Source: Serinicoccus profundi (GTDB lineage: Bacteria; Actinomycetota; Actinomycetes; Actinomycetales; Dermatophilaceae). From it: a stretch of DNA of 64,000 bases. The first letter of the stretch is position 1, and every line of letters begins with the position of its first letter. Positions 43,755-52,978 of this stretch are shown here, piece by piece. The stretch covers positions 3,224,001 through 3,288,000 of the forward strand of contig NZ_CP042862.1 of the NCBI RefSeq assembly GCF_008001015.1, in the 5' to 3' direction. The translations under genes were made by a program, and so were the position numbers. The notes below the pieces were generated by a model. The model was not told the DNA's origin. It searched no databases and saw only the letters and a list, made by a program, of their open reading frames with translations.

Positions 43755-44672
43755 TCAGGGGTGGTGGGCGTGCTCGTGGTCGGTATGCCGCCGCATCTCT
43801 AGCTGGAAGGTCGAGTGCTCCACGCTGACGTCGAAGTGGCTGGCCACGCAGGTCTGCAGCGCGTCGAGCAGCTGCGGGGCGTGACCGTCGTGGAAGCACT
43901 CGTCCTCCACGACGACGTGCGCGGTGAGGACGGGTGTGCCGGTGCCGATCCGCGACACGTGCAGGTCATGCACGTCGAGGACGTGACCGACACCGAGGAG
44001 GTGCTCGCGCACCTCGGCCAGGGACAGTCCTGGCGGCACCGACTCCAGCAGGACGCTGCCGGCCTCGCGCAGGATGACCACGGCCCGCGGCAGGATGAGC
44101 AGCGCGATGAGCAGGCCCGCGACCGCGTCCGCCTTGACCCACCCGAGGGTCTGGATGAGGACGGCGGAGACGATGACCGCGACCGAGCCGAGTGCGTCAG
44201 CCACGACCTCCAGGAAGGCCGCGCGCAGGTTGAGGTTGTCCTCACGACCGCCCGCCAGGACGAGCATCGAGACGAGATTGCCGACCAGGCCCACGACGCC
44301 GAAGACGAGCAGCAGACCACCGGCGACGTGCGCCGGGTCGTCCGCGAGCAGACGCCGCACACCCTCGACGAGGGCATACCCCCCGACCGCGAGCAGGACC
44401 GTCGCCTGGGCGCCGGCGCCGAGGACCTCGGCCCGGGCATACCCCCAGGTCCGCCGCTCGTTCGGCGGCCTCTGCATGAGCCGGGCCGCGGTGAGCGCGA
44501 TGAGCAGTCCCCCCGCGTCGGTGAGCATGTGGCCGGCGTCGACGAGCAGCGCGAGGCTGCCGGTGAGGACGGCGCCCACCACGCCGGCCACGAGGACGGT
44601 CGCGGTGATGATGAAGGCCAGGAGCAACCGCCTCGAGCTCGAGCCCGCACCGTGGTCGTGGCCTGCACCCAT
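43755..44672 (-). CDS. Cation diffusion facilitator (CDF) metal exporter
   Basis: A 305-residue CDF protein. Start 44672 gives MGAGHDHGAGSSSRR with a His-containing leader. Six membrane helices follow. The transport metal site has HMLTD in helix II and DALGS in helix V, the H..D/D pattern (HxxxD, DxxxS) of ZitB/CzcD-like Zn/Co exporters. The C-terminal cytosolic domain ends in HTDHEHAHHP, a His-rich tail. It pumps Zn2+ or a similar divalent ion outward. Confidence 0.9.
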   Translation of the reverse strand: MGAGHDHGAGSSSRRLLLAFIITATVLVAGVVGAVLTGSLALLVDAGHMLTDAGGLLIALTAARLMQRPPNERRTWGYARAEVLGAGAQATVLLAVGGYALVEGVRRLLADDPAHVAGGLLLVFGVVGLVGNLVSMLVLAGGREDNLNLRAAFLEVVADALGSVAVIVSAVLIQTLGWVKADAVAGLLIALLILPRAVVILREAGSVLLESVPPGLSLAEVREHLLGVGHVLDVHDLHVSRIGTGTPVLTAHVVVEDECFHDGHAPQLLDALQTCVASHFDVSVEHSTFQLEMRRHTDHEHAHHP

Positions 44673-44739
44673 GCCGTCGAGTATCCACCCGCTGCCTCCC
44701 GGCTCCGGGATCGGGCCGCCCCGACGTGGGCGCCGCGGC

Positions 44740-44770
44740 TTGACCCTCACCCTGGGTGAGGAATGAGGCT
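44740..44770 (+). promoter_or_regulatory. MerR-type promoter/operator upstream of the HEAT-repeat gene
   Basis: A -35-like TTGACC (44740-44745) is followed by the perfect palindrome CCTCACC-CTG-GGTGAGG (44745-44761) and a weak -10 near GAGGCT. The roughly 19-bp spacer carrying the palindrome is the hallmark of MerR-activated promoters. HEAT-repeat genes next to MerR-controlled promoters recur in actinobacteria; no merR gene is adjacent here. Confidence 0.6.
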
Positions 44771-44811
44771 CGGGCCGACCGCGTTGACCGAAGCGACCCG
44801 AGGAGAGTGTT

Positions 44812-45580
44812 GTGACCACCCTGGAGCAGGCCCGCCGGGCCGCCTACGACCTCAGCCCTACCGTGCGCCAGCAGGCCGCGTTGCACCTGGGCACCCATGC
44901 CGATGCCTCCGTGACCCCGGAGCTGGGTGTCGCTGCTCGTCGCCGAGCCCGACTTCTTCGTCCGCGAGACCCTCACCTGGGCCGTGGTGCGCCACCCCGC
45001 CGCACTGCCGCACCTCGTCGCCGCGCTGGGCTCCGCGCCGGACGCGCGCGTTCAGGTCCTGCACGCACTGAGCAAGATCCAGGCCCCGGAGGCGGTCGGG
45101 CACATCCTGCCGTTCGCCGACGACGAGGACCCTGCCGTCGCCCGCAAGGCGTGGTGGGCCCTCGGCCGCACCGGAACTCCCGAGGCCGCCCCCGCCCTGC
45201 TGCCCCACCTGGGCACGGGCGAGGAGGAGCACCGGCGCGAGCTGGCACGGGCCTTCGAGCAGCTCGGTGAGCCTGGCGTCGCCGGCCTGTCCGAAGCGCT
45301 GACCAGCGACGACGCCGAGGTCCGGGGGCATGCTGCCCAGGCGCTCGTCCTCGTCGGCGACCCCGCCGGGCGGCCGGCCGCACCCGCGCTGGCCCGGATG
45401 GCGCAGGTCGACGAGCAGGAGAACGCCCTCGTGGCCCTGGAGGCGCTGGCTGCGCTCGACCACCCCGGCGTGCGCCCTGCCCTGGAGCAGCTCCGGGACG
45501 GTGCGGACCGGTTCCGCGCCATGACCGCGCAGTGGCTGCTCGCCGACCGGGAGGAGCGCGGCCTGGGCACGGCGCCGTAG
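44812..45580 (+). pseudogene. HEAT-repeat protein gene with a single-base frameshift
   Basis: GTG 44812 behind CGAGGAGAG begins VTTLEQARRAAYDLSP, but the homologous sequence switches frame at 44925-44927. There CTGGGTGTCG carries one G too many; removing it joins VTPEL to VSLLVAEPDFFVRETLTWAV. The corrected product is about 255 residues of HEAT/PBS-lyase-type helical repeats (RKAWWALGRTGTPEAAPALL, LSEALTSDDAEVRGHAAQAL). A separate GTG start at 44927 with no ribosome site could still yield a 217-residue product. The extra G in a short G run could be a sequencing error. Confidence 0.75.
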
Positions 45581-45654
45581 CCGGACGACGGCATACCTGC
45601 GCGGTGGACGCACGGGGACCCAGGGTTGTCGGTGCCGTTGCCTAGTGTGGCGGC

Positions 45655-46881
45655 ATGTACTCGACGGTCGCGGTCGGTGGCTACCGCTCCCTCCGAGACG
45701 TGGTGCTGCCCCTGGGCCGGCTGACGGTCGTCACCGGGGCCAACGGCACCGGCAAGAGCAGCGTCTACCGCGCGCTGCGGCTTCTCGGTGCCTGCGGCCG
45801 GGGCGAGGTGGTCCGCGCCCTGGCCCAGGAGGGCGGCCTGGAGTCGGCGCTGTGGGCCGGCCCGGAGTCGCTCGCCCAGGCGCGGCGTGGCCACGCGTTG
45901 CAGGGCACGATGCGGTCGGGCCCGATCAGCGTCCGCCTCGGCGTGGGCGGGACGGAGGCGGACCTGTCCTACCTCGTGGACCTCGGCATCCCGGTGCCGG
46001 GAGAATCCGCCTTCGCCCGCGACCCGGAGGTCAAGCGTGAGGCGGTGTGGCGCGGCCCGGTCATGCGCCCGGCGACGTTGGCGGCACGACGCAGACATCA
46101 CTCGGTCGAGCTGCGCGCCGAGGACGAACGCTGGGAGAAGACGGCGGCAGCGGTCCACCCCTGGGCGAGCATGCTCACCGATGTCGTCGACCCGATCGCG
46201 GCGCCCGAGCTCTGGGCGGTACGACAAGAGCTGCGGACGTGGCGGTTCTACGACGGCTTCCGGGTGGATGGTGAGGCACCCGCCCGTAGGCCTCAGGTCG
46301 GCACCCGCACCTGGGCGCTGGCCGAGGACGGCTCGGACCTCGCGGCGGCGCTGCAGACGATCCGCGAGGACTCCGGCGCCGAGCTCGCGGCAGCCGTCGA
46401 GGACGCCTTCGACGGGGCACGGCTCGAGGTCGCCCTCCACGACGGGCTCTTCGACGTCGCGCTGCACCAGCCGGGGATGCTGAGGCCGCTGCGCTCGGCC
46501 GAGCTGTCCGACGGCACGCTGCGCTACCTCCTCTGGCTCGCGGCCCTGCTCACGCCGGTCCCGCCGCGGCTGCTCGCGCTCAACGAGCCGGAGACCAGCC
46601 TGCATCCGAGCCTCGTGCCTCCGCTGGCGCGGGCGGTGGCCGCCGCGTCGACCCGGGCGCAGGTGGTCCTCGTCACGCACTCCCAGGCGCTGGTCGACGC
46701 CCTCGCCGAGGCCGTCCGGGAGCAGCACGCGCTCGCCATCGACCCTCGCGAGGTCGGCGACGACGACCTCGCCGCAGTCCCACCTCTGCGCCTGCACGAG
46801 CTCACCAAGGACCTCGGCGAGACCCAGGTGGCCGGCCAGGGCATGCTCACGACACCCAGCTGGGAGTGGGGCCGCCGCTGA
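45655..46881 (+). CDS. AAA family ATPase (AAA_21, SMC-like)
   Basis: A 408-residue P-loop ATPase of the RecF/OLD-like group. Walker A is GANGTGKSS (28-36) after VAVGGYRSLRDVVLPLG. The signature region is SAELSDGTLRYLLWLAALL, Walker B is LALNEPETSLHP (about 307-318) and the His switch lies in VLVTHSQALVDAL. It has no nuclease domain. Related proteins act alone in bacteria with unclear roles, some in defence when paired with nucleases; no such partner is adjacent here. Confidence 0.87.
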   Translation: MYSTVAVGGYRSLRDVVLPLGRLTVVTGANGTGKSSVYRALRLLGACGRGEVVRALAQEGGLESALWAGPESLAQARRGHALQGTMRSGPISVRLGVGGTEADLSYLVDLGIPVPGESAFARDPEVKREAVWRGPVMRPATLAARRRHHSVELRAEDERWEKTAAAVHPWASMLTDVVDPIAAPELWAVRQELRTWRFYDGFRVDGEAPARRPQVGTRTWALAEDGSDLAAALQTIREDSGAELAAAVEDAFDGARLEVALHDGLFDVALHQPGMLRPLRSAELSDGTLRYLLWLAALLTPVPPRLLALNEPETSLHPSLVPPLARAVAAASTRAQVVLVTHSQALVDALAEAVREQHALAIDPREVGDDDLAAVPPLRLHELTKDLGETQVAGQGMLTTPSWEWGRR

Positions 46882-46898
46882 CGCGCCGCCCCACCTCC

Positions 46899-47720
46899 TC
46901 AGGGTGCTGTCGGCGGCTCGAGCGGCCCGAGGACCGGACGTTTGGGCACCCGCCCGTCACCCGAGCTCTCCCGGCGGATCCGCCGCCGGATCCACGGCCG
47001 CAGGTGGGTGGCCACCCACTCCCGGTCCGCCTGGAGCGTCTCGAGCCGGCCCAGCGGCGGAGCCGGCTCCAGCGGCGTCGACCAGCCCTCGTCCTGCTCC
47101 AGGCCCAGGGTCCACAGCGCCTGGGCGGCGATCCGGGTATGCCCCTCGCTGCTGAAGTGGATGCGGTCCGCCCCCCACATGCGGGCGTCGTGCAACGAAC
47201 GCAGCGTGTAGATGTCGACGACGAAGGCGCCGGTGCGCTGGCCGACGGCCCAGAGGTTGGCGGTGTACTCCACCATCCGCGGGTGGACCCGGTTGACCAG
47301 GGGCGCCCACGACACGTCGGGGGCGGTGACCAGCAGGACGTCCGCTCCGGTGTCGCGGATCTGGGTGACGGCCCCCTCGAGCCGGTCCATGACCGCCGGC
47401 AGCGACACCCGCGGGCGCAGCACGTCGTTGCCGCCGGCCGACAGGCTCACCAGATCGGGGCGCAGGGCGAGCGCCGCCGGCAGTTGCTCGCTGATGACCG
47501 CGTCGATGAGCCGGCCGCGGATCGCGAGGTTGGCGTAGCCGAAGGGGGCGCCGAGCTCGCCGTTGCGGGCCGCCAGCGCGGCCGCGACCCGGTCGGCCCA
47601 GCCGACGTAGGTGTCCTCGGTGGTGGGGTCGGGGTCCGCGAGGCCCTCGGTGAAGGAGTCCCCCAGGGCGACGAAGCGCTCCCAGACGCGCGGGCTGGGA
47701 GCGTCAGGACGGACGGGCAT
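46899..47720 (-). CDS. SGNH/GDSL family hydrolase
   Basis: A 273-residue esterase/lipase fold without signal peptide. Block I GDSFTEG holds the nucleophile Ser22, the Gly block is in YANLAIRG, block III is AGGND (about 95-99) and block V is DRIHFS with the catalytic His (about 202). The C-terminus is basic (LRPWIRRRIRR). Substrate unknown. Confidence 0.88.
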   Translation of the reverse strand: MPVRPDAPSPRVWERFVALGDSFTEGLADPDPTTEDTYVGWADRVAAALAARNGELGAPFGYANLAIRGRLIDAVISEQLPAALALRPDLVSLSAGGNDVLRPRVSLPAVMDRLEGAVTQIRDTGADVLLVTAPDVSWAPLVNRVHPRMVEYTANLWAVGQRTGAFVVDIYTLRSLHDARMWGADRIHFSSEGHTRIAAQALWTLGLEQDEGWSTPLEPAPPLGRLETLQADREWVATHLRPWIRRRIRRESSGDGRVPKRPVLGPLEPPTAP

Positions 47721-47740
47721 GCTTCAAGGATAGGAAACGC

Positions 47741-47779
47741 CGACGCCCGGCCGCTCCTCGAGGGAGCGACCGGGCGTCG
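47741..47779 (-). terminator. Hairpin terminator downstream of the HU gene
   Basis: CGACGCCCGG (47741-47750) pairs with CCGGGCGTCG (47770-47779), with an inner CGCTCC/GGAGCG stem and a short loop. It lies 18 bp beyond the HU stop codon. Confidence 0.8.
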
Positions 47780-47797
47780 GACCGAGTGAGCCTCAGC

Positions 47798-48070
47798 TCA
47801 GGAGACGCGCTCCTTGAGCTTGGAGCCAGCCTTGAACGCCGGGGCCTTGCTCGCGGCGATCTGGATCTCGGCGCCGGTCTGCGGGTTGCGGCCGGTGCGG
47901 GCCGCGCGCTCGCGGACCTCGAAGGTGCCGAAGCCCGGGAGGGAGACCTTCTCGCCCTTGGCCAGCTCGGCCGAGATGGCCTCGAGCACGGAGCTGACGA
48001 CCTTGTCGGCAGCGGCCTGGGTCATGCCCGCCTCGCGGGCGACGGCCTCGACGATAACCTTCTTGCTCAT
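47798..48070 (-). CDS. HU family DNA-binding protein
   Basis: A 90-residue histone-like protein, start at 48070 behind AAAGG. It shows the full HU pattern: KKVIVEAVAREAGMTQAAADKVV, the GFGTFEVRERAARTGRNPQTG beta-arm and AAFKAGSKLK-type end (APAFKAGSKLKERVS). It lacks the long Lys/Ala-rich tail of mycobacterial HupB. It bends and compacts DNA as a dimer. The 210-bp gap to the next gene holds an inverted repeat AACCCCGG/CCGGGGTT (48143-48150, 48165-48172) of unknown use. Confidence 0.95.
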   Translation of the reverse strand: MSKKVIVEAVAREAGMTQAAADKVVSSVLEAISAELAKGEKVSLPGFGTFEVRERAARTGRNPQTGAEIQIAASKAPAFKAGSKLKERVS

Positions 48071-48280
48071 GATGACAGCCTTTCGTAGAGCCAATGGATC
48101 GGCCACACCGTAGGCAGACGATCGCGCGTTTTGCCAACTCCGAACCCCGGCGCGTCGCGGAATTCCGGGGTTGGACGGTGTGTCTGCCGCCTCGTCGACG
48201 GCCGGGAGCCGCCCGGCGAGCACCGTGCACGCGGGGGCACCGTCGGCCGGCAGGACACCCCTCGCACCTAGGCTGAGGGT

Positions 48281-49194
48281 GTGAGCGTCGGATCGGGTGG
48301 GCCGGTCGTCCTCCCTGCGGGGGCGCACGGTGGTGACGGGCCCGCCGTGGCGCGGGCGCTGGGGCTGGACCCCGCCGACCTGCTCGACCTGAGCCAGACG
48401 ATGAACCCCCTCGCCCCGGCCGTGGCGCCCATGGTGGCGCGGCACCTGGACACCCTCGGGCGCTACCCCGACCCCGGCCCGGCGACCCGCGAGCTCGCCG
48501 CCGCCCTGGGGGTGGACCCGGAGCGGCTCCTGCTCACCAACGGCGGCAGCGAGGCGATCCACCTCGTGGCCGCCGAGCTCGGCGGCGGCGTGCGCAGCGA
48601 GCCCGACTTCGGCCTGCACCCCGCTCCCCCGACGGCCCGCGGTGGCGCACCGACCCGCACAGCCCCAGCGGCGCGCTCGCGGGCCCGCAGGAGCGGGCCG
48701 ACGTCTGGGACGAGGCGTTCTACGCCCTCGCCACCGGCCGCTGGACCGCCGACCGGGACACCGCGAGCGCCACGGTCGGCTCTCTCACCAAGACCTTCGC
48801 CTGCCCCGGGCTGCGCCTCGGGTATGCCGTGGCCGACCCGGACGTGGTCGACCGGCTGCGGGCGCGCCAACCGCACTGGTCGGTGGGCACCCCCGCCCTC
48901 GCCGTGCTGCCGGACCTGCTCGCCGCCGCCGACCTGCCCGCCTGGGCGGACGGCATACGCGCGCTGCGTCGGGAGCTGACCGACCTGCTGGCCGGCCACG
49001 GGCTGAGCGTCGAGGCCGCCGACGCCCCGTGGGTGCTCGTGCACCGGCAGGGGCTCCGGGAGGCGCTGGCCCCGCTCGGGGTGCTCGTGCGGGACTGCAC
49101 TAGCTTCGGCCTGCCCGGGGTCGCCCGGGTCGCGGTGCCCGACGCCGACGGGCTGCAGCGGCTGGGGCGGGCGCTCGACGCCGTGGGAGGGTGA
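48281..49194 (+). pseudogene. cobC: CobC-like PLP aminotransferase (threonine-phosphate decarboxylase type), frameshifted
   Basis: GTG 48281 starts a class I/II aminotransferase-fold protein: HGGDGPAVARALGLDPADLLDLSQTMNP, then YPDPGPATRELAAALG and LLTNGGSEAIHLVAAEL. At the C run 48626-48630 the homologous frame moves. Adding one C reads PDGPRWRTDPHSPSGALAGP, then the PLP lysine in SLTKTFACPGLRLGY and a normal C-terminus at 49194. In cobalamin synthesis such enzymes make aminopropanol phosphate from threonine phosphate. Its place just before the riboswitch operon supports that role. A homopolymer error is possible, in which case the gene is intact at about 304 residues. Confidence 0.78.
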
Positions 49195-49229
49195 CCCTCG
49201 GGCCGGTGCGCGAGCGGGGCACGGTGGCC

Positions 49230-49355
49230 TAGACTGGCGCGCGTCGTGCAGACGAAGTCCGGTGAGAACCCGGCACTGTCCCGCAACGGTGGAGTCACCC
49301 GCCCGTCCCGACGAGGCGCGAGGTGACCGAGTCCGGTCGAACTGCCCGATGATCC
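49230..49355 (+). ncRNA. Cobalamin riboswitch
   Basis: The conserved core is visible: GAAGTCCGGTGAGAACCCGG followed by CACTGTCCCGCAACGGT (49253-49290), and a B12-box-like stretch GAGTCCGGTCGAACTGCCC (49329-49347). It sits about 100 nt before the binding-protein gene that opens the corrinoid operon. High adenosylcobalamin should switch the operon off, probably by masking the AGGAGA ribosome site near 49441. Confidence 0.9.
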
Positions 49356-49451
49356 GAGACCACATGCCCTCGAGGACCTAGGGCCGGTTCGGACGACGGA
49401 CACCAGTCCCGTCGCTCGGGCGGAACCTCCCTCGACCGACAGGAGACCGCC

Positions 49452-50459
49452 ATGAGCATCCGTCCCACTTCCCGCCTGGCCTGCGCCCTCGCGCTCGGCC
49501 TCGTCCTCGCCGCCTGCGGTGGCGAGAGCACCGACTCCGGCCCCGAGGACACCCCCGCCGCAGGGGGCGAGTCCGACTCCAGCACCGCCGGCACCGACGA
49601 GGCCGCCGAGTCCGAGATGGCCGGACCGGGCAGCTTCCCGCTGACCGTCGACACCACCGCGGGCGAGGTGACCCTGGAGGAGCAGCCGCAGCAGATCGTC
49701 TCCCTCTCCCCCTCGGCCACCGAGATCCTCTTCGCGATCGGTGCCGGCGACCAGGTCGTCGCGGCCGACGCCTTCTCGACCTACCCCGAGGAGGCCCCGA
49801 CCACCGACCTGTCGGGCTACGAGCCCAACGTCGAGGCCATCGCGGGCTACGAGCCCGACCTCGTCGTCATCTCCGGTGACACCAACGACCTCACCTCCTC
49901 GCTCAACGCGCTCGACGTGCCGGTCATCGACAACCCGGCGCCCACGACGATCGAGGAGGGCTGGGACGGCATGGCCATGCTCGGCCTGGCCACCGGCCAC
50001 CCCGACGAGACCGCCGAGGTCATCGCCGACCTGCGCGAGCAGGTGGACGCCGCCTTCGCCGAGGCGCCGCAGGGCGTCGAGGGCCTGCGGGTCTACCACG
50101 AGCTGGACGAGACCTTCTTCTCCGCGAGCAGCAACAGCTTCATCGGTGACGTCTACAGCCAGTTCGGCGCGGTCAACATCGCCGACGAGGCCGACACCGA
50201 CGGAACGGGCTACCCGCAGCTGACCGAGGAGGCCATCATCGAGGCCGACCCGCAGCTCATCGTCATCACCGACCAGGTGTCCTACACCGCCGAGGACGTC
50301 GCGGCCCGCCCCGGCTGGTCGGAGGTCGCGGCCGTGAAGAACGGCAACATCGTCACCGTCTCCGCCGACATCTCCTCCCGCTGGGGGCCGCGCCTGCCCG
50401 AGCTGGTCACCACGCTGTCCGACGCGATGAGCCAGGTCAGCGTCCCCGCCAACGGCTGA
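49452..50459 (+). CDS. btuF: Corrinoid ABC transporter substrate-binding lipoprotein
   Basis: A 335-residue class III binding protein. ATG 49452 follows AGGAGACCGCC. The lipobox is LAAC (Cys22), with an acidic Ser/Gly linker to about residue 55. Two lobes joined by a rigid helix show the BtuF pattern QQIVSLSPSATEILFAIGAGD, EAIAGYEPDLVVISGD and YPQLTEEAIIEADPQLIVI. Position behind a cobalamin riboswitch and before cob genes supports corrinoids rather than siderophores. Confidence 0.92.
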   Translation: MSIRPTSRLACALALGLVLAACGGESTDSGPEDTPAAGGESDSSTAGTDEAAESEMAGPGSFPLTVDTTAGEVTLEEQPQQIVSLSPSATEILFAIGAGDQVVAADAFSTYPEEAPTTDLSGYEPNVEAIAGYEPDLVVISGDTNDLTSSLNALDVPVIDNPAPTTIEEGWDGMAMLGLATGHPDETAEVIADLREQVDAAFAEAPQGVEGLRVYHELDETFFSASSNSFIGDVYSQFGAVNIADEADTDGTGYPQLTEEAIIEADPQLIVITDQVSYTAEDVAARPGWSEVAAVKNGNIVTVSADISSRWGPRLPELVTTLSDAMSQVSVPANG

Positions 50460-50472
50460 GACGGCTTACCCG

Positions 50473-51552
50473 ATGACGACCCGCACCCACGCGCCCACCG
50501 ATGCGCTCGACGAGGCTGCTGACCGCGCCTTCCGGCTCTCGGTGCCCGCGCTGCTCGGGTGCACGGCCCTGCTGCTCCTGGCGATCCTGGCCTCGGCCAC
50601 GCAGGGGGCGGCGGGGCTGCCGGTCGAGGGAGTCGTCCGCGCACTCGTCGGTGCCCTGCCCGGCATCGAGCTGACGCAGACGCTCACCACCGCACAGGAG
50701 GCGGTGCTGTGGCAGATCCGCCTGCCGCGCACCATCCTCGCGGCGCTCGTCGGCGCCAGCCTGGCGATGGCCGGCGCCGGCTACCAGGGGGTCTTCCGCA
50801 ACCCGCTCGCCGACCCCTACCTGCTCGGGGTCTCGGCCGGGGCCGGCCTGGGGGCGGTGCTCGCGCTCGGCTTCGGGCTCGACCTCGCGTGGGGCCCGAT
50901 CGCCGCGCTGCCGATGGCCGCCTTCGTCGGGGCGGTGCTCGCCGTCACCGGCTCGGTGCTCGTGGCGCGCGGGTCCTTCCGCGACCCGGCGACGCTGCTG
51001 CTCGCCGGTGTCGCGATGGCGGCGCTCTTCTCCGCGACGCAGACGTATGCCCTCACCCGGCTCGACGAGACCCGCGCCCGCGAGGTGCTCTCCTGGCTCT
51101 TCGGCCGGCTCGCGACGCACGGCTGGGGCCCGGTGACCCTGCTGCTGCCCTACGTGCTGCTCGCCGGGGCGGTGCTGTGGCTGCACGGCCGCCACCTCGA
51201 CGTGCTGCGCCTGGGCGATGACGAGGCGCGCGCGCTGGGGCTCTCCCCGGCTCGCTCGCGGCTCGTCGTGGTCGCTGCGGCGACGCTCATCACGGCGGCG
51301 GCGGTGTCGGTGAGCGGCCTCATCGCCTTCGTCGGCCTCGTGACCCCTCACCTGGTGCGGCTGCTCGTCGGCCACTCCTACCGCCTCATCGTCCCGCTGT
51401 CGGCCATCCTCGGCGCGGCTTTCCTCGCCACGGTCGACATCGGCGCCCGCACCCTCGTCGCGCCGGCCGAGCTGCCCGTCGGGGTCATCACCGCCTTCGT
51501 CGGCGCCCCCTTCTTCTGCGTCGTGCTGTGGCGCCGGAAGGTCGACTCATGA
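50473..51552 (+). CDS. btuC: Corrinoid ABC transporter permease, FecCD family
   Basis: A 359-residue permease with about 10 helices. Signature regions are WQIRLPRTILAALVGASLAMAG, YQGVFRNPLADPYLLGVSAGAG and GLIAFVGLVTPHLVRLLVGH. It starts 13 nt after the binding protein and its stop overlaps the ATPase start (ATGA). It forms the membrane channel of the BtuFCD importer. Confidence 0.93.
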   Translation: MTTRTHAPTDALDEAADRAFRLSVPALLGCTALLLLAILASATQGAAGLPVEGVVRALVGALPGIELTQTLTTAQEAVLWQIRLPRTILAALVGASLAMAGAGYQGVFRNPLADPYLLGVSAGAGLGAVLALGFGLDLAWGPIAALPMAAFVGAVLAVTGSVLVARGSFRDPATLLLAGVAMAALFSATQTYALTRLDETRAREVLSWLFGRLATHGWGPVTLLLPYVLLAGAVLWLHGRHLDVLRLGDDEARALGLSPARSRLVVVAAATLITAAAVSVSGLIAFVGLVTPHLVRLLVGHSYRLIVPLSAILGAAFLATVDIGARTLVAPAELPVGVITAFVGAPFFCVVLWRRKVDS

Positions 51553-52388
51553 CGACCCACCCGCTCACCCCCGCCCACGCCCTGCGCACCCGCGACATCC
51601 GGGTCTCCTTCGCCGGCACCGAGGTCGTCGCCGGGGTCGACCTCGACCTGCGGGCCGGCGAGTGGCTCGGGCTCATCGGCCCCAACGGCTCGGGCAAGTC
51701 CACCTTCCTGCGCTCCCTCGTGCGGCTCGTCCCCCGCACCGGCAGCGTCGAGCGGGGCGACGGCACCGCGCCCGGCCCCACCGACCTCTCGCTCATGCCG
51801 CAGTCGCCCGAGCTGCCGCCCGGGATGACCGTCGTCGAGTACGTCCTGCTCGGCCGCACCGCCCACCTCGGCTGGCTCTCCATGGAGTCACGGGCGGACC
51901 GTCGGATCGCCACCGACGTGCTGCGCCGCCTCGGGCTCGCGTCCTTCGCCCGGCGCCCGGTGCGCAGCCTCTCCGGTGGCGAGGCGCAGCGCGTCGTCAT
52001 CGGCCGGGCGCTGGTCCAGCAGAGCCCGATCCTGCTGCTCGACGAACCCACCAGCGCGCTCGACGTCGGCCACCAGGTCGAGGTCCTCGAGCTGGTCGAC
52101 GAGCTGCGCCGCGAGGACGGCCTCACCGTCGTCGCCGCGATGCACGACCTGGGGATGGCGGCCCGGTATGCCGACCGCCTCCTCCTGCTCGAGCGGGGCG
52201 CCCAGGTGGCGCTCGGCACGCCCCAGGAGGTCCTGGAGCCGACGCTGCTCAGCCGCGTCTACCACCACCCGGTGCGGGTCCACCGGCTCGACGGCCACCT
52301 CATCGTGCTCCCCGAGGCCCGCGCACCGCATACCCCGACCTCGGCGCCGACACCCCTGCCCACCCGGCACACCACGGAGGCCTCGTGA
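51549..52388 (+). CDS. btuD: Corrinoid ABC transporter ATP-binding protein
   Basis: A 279-residue ABC ATPase. Walker A GPNGSGKST (about 44-52), signature LSGGEAQRV, Walker B LLLLDEPTSALD and the His switch AAMHDLG are all present. The Q-loop is LMPQSPELPPGM. A Pro/Thr-rich tail of 25 residues follows. ATGA coupling to btuC and GTGA coupling to cobO. Confidence 0.93.
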   Translation: MTTHPLTPAHALRTRDIRVSFAGTEVVAGVDLDLRAGEWLGLIGPNGSGKSTFLRSLVRLVPRTGSVERGDGTAPGPTDLSLMPQSPELPPGMTVVEYVLLGRTAHLGWLSMESRADRRIATDVLRRLGLASFARRPVRSLSGGEAQRVVIGRALVQQSPILLLDEPTSALDVGHQVEVLELVDELRREDGLTVVAAMHDLGMAARYADRLLLLERGAQVALGTPQEVLEPTLLSRVYHHPVRVHRLDGHLIVLPEARAPHTPTSAPTPLPTRHTTEAS

Positions 52389-52978
52389 ACGACGACACCG
52401 GCACCGGCGAGCACGCCGAGCCCCGCACGAAGCGGCCCTACGACCGGCGCGAGCTGCGCTCCGCACCCTCCCTGGTGCTCGTCAACACCGGCCATGGCAA
52501 GGGCAAGTCCACCGCCGCCTTCGGCACCCTGCTGCGCAGCCGCGGGCGGGACTGGCCGACCGCGTGCGTGCAGTTCCTCAAGTCCGGCACGTGGCGGACC
52601 GGCGAGGAGGCGATGCTGCGTCAGCTCGGGGTTAAGTGGTTCAGCGCGGGCGACGGCTTCTCCTGGGACAGCACCGATCTCGACGAGAGCCGCGCCAAGG
52701 CGGTCGCCGCCTGGGAGTTCAGCGCCGGGCTCATCGCCGCGGGCGAGCACCGGATGATCATGCTCGACGAGATCTCCTACCCCATGAACTGGGGCTGGAT
52801 CGAGGTCGAGGCCGTCGTCGAGGTCCTGCGCGGGCGCCCCGAGGATGTCAGCGTCTTCCTCACCGGCCGGGAGATGCCGCAGCCGGTCATCGACGTCGCC
52901 GACACGGTCACCGAGATGGTCCCGGTCAAGCACGCCTTCCAGCAGGGGATCCGCGCGCGGCGGGGGATCGACTACTAG
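52385..52978 (+). CDS. cobO: Cob(I)yrinic acid a,c-diamide adenosyltransferase
   Basis: A 197-residue CobO/BtuR-type enzyme. GTG 52385 overlaps the btuD stop. P-loop variant NTGHGKGKSTAAFG, then QFLKSGTWRTGEE, the DEISYPMNWGWI acidic motif and FLTGREMPQPVIDVAD. It transfers adenosyl from ATP to Co(I) corrinoids, needed before amidation and salvage steps. The C-terminus HAFQQGIRARRGIDY is standard. Confidence 0.95.
   Translation: MNDDTGTGEHAEPRTKRPYDRRELRSAPSLVLVNTGHGKGKSTAAFGTLLRSRGRDWPTACVQFLKSGTWRTGEEAMLRQLGVKWFSAGDGFSWDSTDLDESRAKAVAAWEFSAGLIAAGEHRMIMLDEISYPMNWGWIEVEAVVEVLRGRPEDVSVFLTGREMPQPVIDVADTVTEMVPVKHAFQQGIRARRGIDY

Noticed and set aside
45655-46881. Anti-phage defence system based on the AAA ATPase
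   Set aside because: The ATPase stands alone between a HEAT gene and a GDSL hydrolase; no nuclease, reverse transcriptase or other effector is adjacent.
48143-48172. Terminator upstream of the HU gene
   Set aside because: The AACCCCGG/CCGGGGTT stem lies between divergent starts and has a 14-nt loop, so no transcript obviously ends there; left as an unexplained inverted repeat.
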